10,364 nt of DNA from Helicobacter sp. (lineage in GTDB: Bacteria; Campylobacterota; Campylobacteria; Campylobacterales; Helicobacteraceae). The translations under genes were made by a program, and so were the position numbers. The stretch lies in assembly GCA_029264655.1 (NCBI GenBank), contig JARHZY010000010.1, forward strand, positions 1-10,364. Direction: 5' to 3'. Under the pieces are notes generated by a model. It was not told the origin of the DNA. It did no database searches and saw only the letters and a program-made list of their open reading frames with translations. Shown piece after piece: positions 6,123 to 10,364 of this stretch (its first letter is position 1; every line of letters begins with the position of its first letter).

Positions 6123-6995
6123 CTATAACATACTTATTGTTGTTTCTGAATTTTTTACAAATATTTTATTGCCTAGACGTTCAAAATATGTGCCTAAGCC
6201 TAATATATCTTCTGAATGCCCTAAGTAAAGTGTGCCACCGAGTTTCAAAACATTATGTAATTTTGCAAGTATATTTTCTTGATCTTTAGGCTTAAAATAA
6301 ATAAGAACATTGCGACAGAATACCATGTCAAATTCATTTGCACTAAAGGGATAACTTTTGTTAAAAAGATTGAGTTGCTGGAAAGTAACCATACTCTTTA
6401 ATATACTTTTTACACGCAAAGATAATACTCCTTGCGGCAATGTTTTGAGAATATCAAAATATTTATCAATCTCTACCCAATCTGGAATCTTGTTGAGTCT
6501 AGAATCAAGTAGATATTCTCCTTTTTTTGCAAGTTCAAGCATGCCTGTATCAATATCTGTTGCTATAATTTTAATTGGTGAGCTTGAATTATAAAGTGTT
6601 TTTGCGTAAAGACAAGTAGCAGCAATAGAGTATGGTTCTTCACCGCTTGAACTTGCTGAACAAAAAATTTTTACCATACTATTACTACGCAAAAGTGGTA
6701 TTAATGTCCGATTAAGCATATCATTAAAATGGTAGGCTTCGCGAAATAAATCAGTTTTATTGGTAGTAAAATTGTTAATAAAAGCTTGTCGTATCTGTGT
6801 GTTTGTTTTAACAAGCAATAAAAGATCATCGAGTGTTTTAATATTATGACAGATGGATTCTTTTTGTAATGCATTTATTCTATTTTGTATCATTGTTTGG
6901 CGAGTATCTGTAAGATAAATACCACAAATTTCATAGAGCACATCTTGAATCTGTCGTAATGTCCTAGAATCTAGCTTCCATGTTTGTTCTTTCAA
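6123..6995 (-). CDS. cheR: CheR chemoreceptor methyltransferase (TTG start)
   Basis: 290 aa. It transfers methyl groups from S-adenosylmethionine to glutamates of methyl-accepting chemotaxis proteins. The all-helical N-terminal domain (about 8-80) leads into T-T-N-K-T-D-L-F-R-E (77-86). The SAM-binding domain shows C-S-A-S-S-S-G-E-E-P-Y-S-I-A (112-125), A-T-D-I-D (145-149), F-C-R-N-V-L-I-Y-F (226-234) and L-G-H-S-E (258-262), all CheR signatures. The start codon is TTG: AAGGGGA sits five bases upstream, and the first in-frame ATG (residue 35) would cut away half the N-terminal domain. It is first gene of the cheR-cheB pair, with the 16-base gap to cheB indicating co-transcription. No MCP, CheA or CheW gene is in the window. 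Confidence 0.95.
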   Translation of the reverse strand: MKEQTWKLDSRTLRQIQDVLYEICGIYLTDTRQTMIQNRINALQKESICHNIKTLDDLLLLVKTNTQIRQAFINNFTTNKTDLFREAYHFNDMLNRTLIPLLRSNSMVKIFCSASSSGEEPYSIAATCLYAKTLYNSSSPIKIIATDIDTGMLELAKKGEYLLDSRLNKIPDWVEIDKYFDILKTLPQGVLSLRVKSILKSMVTFQQLNLFNKSYPFSANEFDMVFCRNVLIYFKPKDQENILAKLHNVLKLGGTLYLGHSEDILGLGTYFERLGNKIFVKNSETTISML

Positions 6996-7060
6996 ATATT
7001 CCCCTTTTCAGAAAAACCTAGTAATTTGTTGAAATTTCCATATTTTTACATGTTTTCTAC

Positions 7061-7066
7061 TATAAT
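7061..7066 (+). promoter_or_regulatory. -10 box (TATAAT) of pdxJ
   Basis: A perfect TATAAT preceded by AT-rich sequence. The transcription start is expected near 7073, giving a leader of about 27 bases. That leader contains a T8 tract (7076-7083) and the AAAAGGTG ribosome site (7087-7094). A TTGAAA at 7029-7034 is 26 bases away, too far to be a standard -35. Confidence 0.5.
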
Positions 7067-7073
7067 GTTAGCA
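7065..7073 (-). promoter_or_regulatory. Possible extended -10 (TGCTAACAT) of cheR-cheB
   Basis: On the minus strand the sequence ATATGCTAACAT shares its first eight bases, ATATGCTA, with the aroE and lepA promoters. The -10 hexamer TAACAT overlaps the pdxJ TATAAT by two bases in the opposite orientation. It would give cheR a leader of about 60 bases. Confidence 0.33.
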
Positions 7074-7099
7074 TATTTTTTTTAAGAAAAGGTGAAAAC

Positions 7100-7882
7100 A
7101 TGCGGCTTGGTGTTAATATTGATCATATTGCATACTTAAGAGAAACTAGAAAAATTAATGATCCTGATCCTCTTGAAGCAATTTTTATTGCAAAACGTGC
7201 AGGTGCAGATCAAATCACATTGCATTTGCGTGAAGATAGACGGCATATACATGATAATGATTTGTATCGTATTGCAGAATCAAGTTTTTTGCCTTTGAAT
7301 GTTGAATGTTGCAGCACGAGAGAAATGATAGAATTAGTAAGTAAAGTAAAACCACATAGAGTAACACTTGTGCCTGAAAAGCGAAATGAAGTAACTACAG
7401 AAGGTGGATTAAGACTTGGTGAATATCTTTTAGAATCTTTAGAAATTTTGCATACCCATGAAATCGAAATTGCACTTTTTATTGATCCAAATAGAGAAAG
7501 CATAGAAAAAAGTGCATGGTTTGCACAACAAATAAATGCTCCTATTGCAGTAGAATTGCATACCGGTCGCTATGCTAATCTTTCATTAATGCTTTATTCT
7601 AATTTGGCACGTATGCACAATAGTATTGAAAGTCTTAATTTCTCAAGAAAAGATTTGCAGAATGCACTTACATATGAAAGAGACAATATTGCAACAATGG
7701 CACAAATGGCTTGTAATATGGGGCTACATGTATATGCAGGACATGGATTAAATTATATAAATGTTGCAACAATTGCACAAATACAAAGTATCACAGAATT
7801 AAATATCGGACAGAGCATTATTGCACGTTCTATATTTGTAGGCTTAGAACAGGCAATAAAAGACATGAAGGCATTGATTTAA
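7100..7882 (+). CDS. pdxJ: Pyridoxine 5'-phosphate synthase
   Basis: 260 aa. It condenses 1-deoxy-D-xylulose 5-phosphate with 3-amino-2-oxopropyl phosphate to make pyridoxine 5'-phosphate, the last ring-forming step of DXP-dependent vitamin B6 synthesis (a cytoplasmic TIM barrel, octameric in E. coli). Motifs present are N-I-D-H (6-9), H-L-R-E-D-R-R-H-I (42-50), V-P-E-K-R (91-95), E-L-H-T-G (152-156), A-G-H-G-L (213-217) and E-L-N-I-G (233-237). By alignment with E. coli PdxJ the catalytic residues are His42, Glu69 and His215. Gln238 stands where E. coli has His in the ELNIGH segment. The ATG follows AAAAGGTG at normal spacing. pdxA, which directly follows pdxJ in H. pylori and adjoins it in C. 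jejuni, is not next to it here; a fucosyltransferase follows instead, after 115 bases. Confidence 0.96.
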   Translation: MRLGVNIDHIAYLRETRKINDPDPLEAIFIAKRAGADQITLHLREDRRHIHDNDLYRIAESSFLPLNVECCSTREMIELVSKVKPHRVTLVPEKRNEVTTEGGLRLGEYLLESLEILHTHEIEIALFIDPNRESIEKSAWFAQQINAPIAVELHTGRYANLSLMLYSNLARMHNSIESLNFSRKDLQNALTYERDNIATMAQMACNMGLHVYAGHGLNYINVATIAQIQSITELNIGQSIIARSIFVGLEQAIKDMKALI

Positions 7883-7940
7883 TAATGAAAATATTTACAA
7901 AACAATTGATTTTATTCTTATGATTAATGTTGATTTGTTC

Positions 7941-7946
7941 TATAAA
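7941..7946 (+). promoter_or_regulatory. Possible -10 box (TATAAA) of the fucosyltransferase gene
   Basis: TATAAATAAT lies about 50 bases before the preferred ATG at 7998. A transcription start near 7954 would leave the alternative ATG at 7959 almost leaderless, supporting the downstream start. Confidence 0.33.
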
Positions 7947-7997
7947 TAATAGAGTGTTATGAAATTAAAGAAAAATATTTTAGATAAGGAATTTATT

Positions 7998-9176
7998 ATG
8001 GAAAAACCAATAGTAAAATTAAAATTAGTTGATTGGTGGTGTGCGGATACAGAAGAAGAATTTTATAATAATGTGTTTGTCCGTTTATTACAAAGAAAAT
8101 ATCATGTTGTCTATACCGATAAACCAGACTTTATTATTTATGGTCCTTTTGGGCATAAGCATTTAACATATGATTGTGTACGTATTTTTTATACAGGAGA
8201 AAATATCCGTCCAGATTTTAATATTGCTGATTATGCTATTGGGTTTGATTATGTTCTTTATGAAGACAGATATATACGCGCACCACTATTTTGGCTCTAT
8301 CTTTATCACACTAGCATAAAACATTCAGATAATCACAATATGGATATATTTAATAAGAAAACAAAATTTTGTGGTTTTGTCGCTAGCAATGGTCATTATC
8401 TTACAGAAATGCGAGATAATTTTTTCGATGCTTTATGTTCATATAAACAAGTAGATTCTGGTGGGCGTTGGAAAAATAATATCGGTGGGAATATCGCAAA
8501 TAAAATAGAATGGTTGCAGTCTTATAAATTTAATCTTTGCTTTGAAAATTCAAGTTATCCGGGTTATCTTACAGAAAAGCTATTTGATGCATTTGCGGCT
8601 GGTTGTGTGCCAATTTATTGGGGTGATACAAGTTTGCGTTGCCACAAAAATGCAAATAATATAGGCATAAATACTACCATCTTACAAGATATTAAAGATA
8701 TTGAAACTAAGGGGGAGTGGGGGCAACAGATTGCGTTTGATATGCGTATTCCAAATATTCCTACACATTTGCTTGAATATGAAATAAACCCAAAAGCTTT
8801 TATTAATGCACATAATTTTCCAACCTTTAAGGAATTAATAGATGAGATAAAACGTATAGATAATGATGATAAAGCTTTTAGAGAAATGTTGCAAGAACCT
8901 GTATTTTTACATGATTTCCAACCGCGTGAATTTTATGATGAAAAAGTTTTTCAATTTCTTGATTATATTGTATCACAAGGTCCAATTTATGCTAAGAGAA
9001 GAGGTGAGGGGCAACACCTGCAATCTTATAGAGATTTTCTGCGTGAAGCTGCAATATATAAACATGTGTCGTCTCCTTTTCTTCAATATTGCCTGCGACA
9101 TAAAAATATCATTGAAGCAATACATAATATCACAACATTGCCTAGAAATATTTTGCGTCGCATACGTGGTAAATAA
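7998..9176 (+). CDS. GT10-family alpha-1,3/4-fucosyltransferase
   Basis: 392 aa from the ATG at 7998, chosen because AAGGA (7986-7990) is seven bases upstream; the in-frame ATG at 7959 has no ribosome site. It transfers fucose from GDP-fucose, probably to N-acetylglucosamine in lipopolysaccharide O-antigen (Lewis-type decoration in Helicobacter), at the cytoplasmic face of the inner membrane. The acceptor half has F-Y-T-G-E-N (64-69, Glu68 aligning with the proposed catalytic base of H. pylori FucT). The donor half has F-C-G-F-V-A-S-N (124-131), Arg139, and Y-K-F-N-L-C-F-E-N-S (176-185) followed by G-Y-L-T-E-K (189-194) and V-P-I-Y-W-G (204-209). About 45 extra residues (about 212-260) separate this from N-P-K-A-F-I-N-A-H. 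The DDLRVNY-type heptads of H. pylori FutA/B are absent. The basic C-terminus (L-P-R-N-I-L-R-R-I-R-G-K) could bind membrane. No long poly-C tract is seen. Confidence 0.9.
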   Translation: MEKPIVKLKLVDWWCADTEEEFYNNVFVRLLQRKYHVVYTDKPDFIIYGPFGHKHLTYDCVRIFYTGENIRPDFNIADYAIGFDYVLYEDRYIRAPLFWLYLYHTSIKHSDNHNMDIFNKKTKFCGFVASNGHYLTEMRDNFFDALCSYKQVDSGGRWKNNIGGNIANKIEWLQSYKFNLCFENSSYPGYLTEKLFDAFAAGCVPIYWGDTSLRCHKNANNIGINTTILQDIKDIETKGEWGQQIAFDMRIPNIPTHLLEYEINPKAFINAHNFPTFKELIDEIKRIDNDDKAFREMLQEPVFLHDFQPREFYDEKVFQFLDYIVSQGPIYAKRRGEGQHLQSYRDFLREAAIYKHVSSPFLQYCLRHKNIIEAIHNITTLPRNILRRIRGK

Positions 9177-9219
9177 GGGTTAATAGACTTTGGCTTATAG
9201 TCACAATTAATAAAATACA

Positions 9220-10364
9220 TTAGTTGCTAAATAATGTTTGTTCTTTATCTTTTAGATACCATTTATTATTTATTTCAAAAGCAAGTTCTTGCAATATATC
9301 TCTTATCATTTTTTTATTTGCTTGTACACCATTTTTTGAAAGCGGTATAACTTCAAACACAATATCATCAAATTGCAAACCAATTTTATCTTTTTTGGCT
9401 CTACCTAATTTTGCCCTAATAAAATATTCTACTCTTTTTTCTAAATCAATATTATAGTTACTAAAACTTGAGTGTTCTCTTAAATGGTATTTTTTATCTT
9501 CATTACACTCAAATCTTTCATTAATAGCAGGAATAAAACTCTCAAACTTTCTAGCAATTCTATCAATATAATTTCCTTCAACCGCCTTAATCACAAGCTC
9601 ATTCCATATTTCATTTAGACTTGCACCATTATGTTCTACAATAATGGCTTCAATATCTTTAAACATTTGCTCCATTATATCTTCGCCAACTTCAAGCTTT
9701 ACTCTTGCTTTAGCATTATCAACTTTTTTGAAGTAAATAATAATTTGCCCACTTAATACGGTGCTGGGATTTTGCACCTTTTTAAAACTTTCTTGCCCAT
9801 TATCTTGTCTTATGCTACCCACATATTCAAATCCCAAATTCTCTGCACTATCGACCAAAATTTGCCATAGTTTTGGATCTTGATGTTGAAATACAAACGC
9901 CAACCATCTATTAAACTTTAGAACACGATACATTTCCTTAAGACTTCTTTTCATTAATTCATAGTAGTCATATCGCGATTTTTCAAGACTCCCTTTTTCT
10001 ATACATTCTTTTTCTCTTAATGTTTTGTCTATTGGAAAATCAAACCATACATTCCACATTGTGCTTAAATCAAGATAAGGTATTTTAGCTCCATATGGAG
10101 GATCAGTATAGATAAAATCTATACTTTGGGATTCTATTTCTTTAAGATTTGTTGCATCAGCTTGAAATATCTTATCACCATTAATTTTATGTAAAATAGA
10201 ATCCTTTTTTCCATATCATCTCTTTGATGGAGCAAGCAACCTTTAAAGTCTTTAATGACTTGCTGTAATGGGTGGCAATATGAATTATAAAAATAAGGCG
10301 AAGTGGCGAGCTCTTTTTTACCTTTTATTACTCTTTGGATTTTTCCTTTAAAAATTTCAATAAT
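9220..10364 (-). pseudogene. DPPY-type DNA methyltransferase, frameshifted, 5' end outside window
   Basis: The minus-strand frame enters at the right edge (10364) and reads S-P-Y-F-Y-N-S-Y-C-H-P-L-Q-Q to a run of six As, then ends at TAG 10134-10136. The next frame is open from 10215 to the TAA at 9220-9222. It carries G-D-K-I-F-Q-A-D-A-T-N-L, then I-D-F-I-Y-T-D-P-P-Y-G-A-K-I-P-Y-L (catalytic motif IV), and later L-A-F-V-F-Q-H-Q-D-P-K-L-W and S-G-Q-I-I-I-Y-F-K-K. The last 150 residues may hold target recognition. One extra A in the tract would join both parts seamlessly (D-D-M-E-K-K-D-S-I-L-H-K). DPPY suggests an N6-adenine enzyme; the target and any partner nuclease are unknown. The SAM-binding FxGxG motif was not seen and is presumably upstream. 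An ATG at 10059 gives an intact 279-aa frame but lacks DPPY, so it is not a functional start. Convergent with the fucosyltransferase gene (43-base gap). Confidence 0.82.
10205..10210 (-). other. A6 homopolymer at the methyltransferase frameshift point
   Basis: On the minus strand the site reads ATGGAAAAAAGGATTC. With six As the upstream frame continues as E-K-R-I-L and stops; with seven As it becomes E-K-K-D-S-I-L and reaches the DPPY motif. A -1 ribosomal slip here would also restore the frame. A sequencing or assembly error is equally compatible. Confidence 0.75.

Noticed and set aside
5739..6128. Plus-strand open frame opposite cheB
   Set aside because: Cysteine- and serine-rich antisense translation of a clear CheB; no start signals.
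7076..7083. T8 tract in the pdxJ leader as a switch
   Set aside because: Lies in a short AT-rich leader of a housekeeping gene; length change would have little effect on its reading frame.
8711..8723. Two G5 runs in the fucosyltransferase gene as phase-variation tracts
   Set aside because: Five bases is too short compared with the long poly-C tracts of H. pylori futA/futB; the frame is intact.
8863..9183. Plus-strand open frame overlapping the 3' end of the fucosyltransferase gene
   Set aside because: Out of frame with a well-supported gene and with no recognisable motif or ribosome site.
9187..9203. GACT...AGTC repeat between the fucosyltransferase and methyltransferase genes as a terminator
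   Set aside because: Only four outer pairs with mismatches inside and no T tract; not convincing.

Overview
The window is AT-rich and dense with genes. It looks like chromosome from the Campylobacterota, most likely an enterohepatic Helicobacter. The signs are aroE, lepA and pdxJ proteins of epsilonproteobacterial character, a GT10 fucosyltransferase related to Helicobacter FutA/FutB, a CiaD-like small protein, and extended -10 promoters (TGnTAtaAT) with no clear -35. An adjacent cheR-cheB pair argues against H. pylori itself, which is known to lack both. The species is inference.

Layout, left to right. (1) The 3' end of a FadL/OmpP1-type outer membrane protein (1-360). (2) A two-gene overlapping unit: a one-TPR small protein (469-756) and a CiaD-like protein (747-1064). 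(3) aroE on the minus strand (1170-2012), convergent with that unit. (4) A 237-bp divergent intergenic region with an aroE promoter, a rightward promoter and a leftward-facing terminator hairpin with no obvious gene in front of it. (5) A membrane-anchored TPR protein with a C-terminal zinc ribbon, LapB/YciM-like (2250-3305), then lepA (3487-5280). (6) A minus-strand adaptation operon, cheR (6123-6995, TTG start) then cheB (5405-6106), where CheB has no receiver domain. (7) pdxJ (7100-7882), divergent from cheR, with face-to-face overlapping -10 boxes. (8) A GT10 alpha-fucosyltransferase (7998-9176). (9) A minus-strand DPPY-type DNA methyltransferase that runs off the right edge and carries a one-base frameshift at an A6 tract (9220-10364).

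Functionally these are mostly housekeeping genes (shikimate pathway, translation factor EF4, vitamin B6 synthesis, chemotactic adaptation). Three loci bear on the cell surface or on genome variability: the LapB-like protein (possible control of lipopolysaccharide synthesis), the fucosyltransferase (probable O-antigen decoration) and the broken or switchable methyltransferase. A sequence-wide feature is the octamer AGATTCTA/TAGAATCT, seen at least ten times where composition would predict about one. It forms part of two likely promoters.

No tRNA, rRNA, CRISPR array or insertion sequence was recognised.
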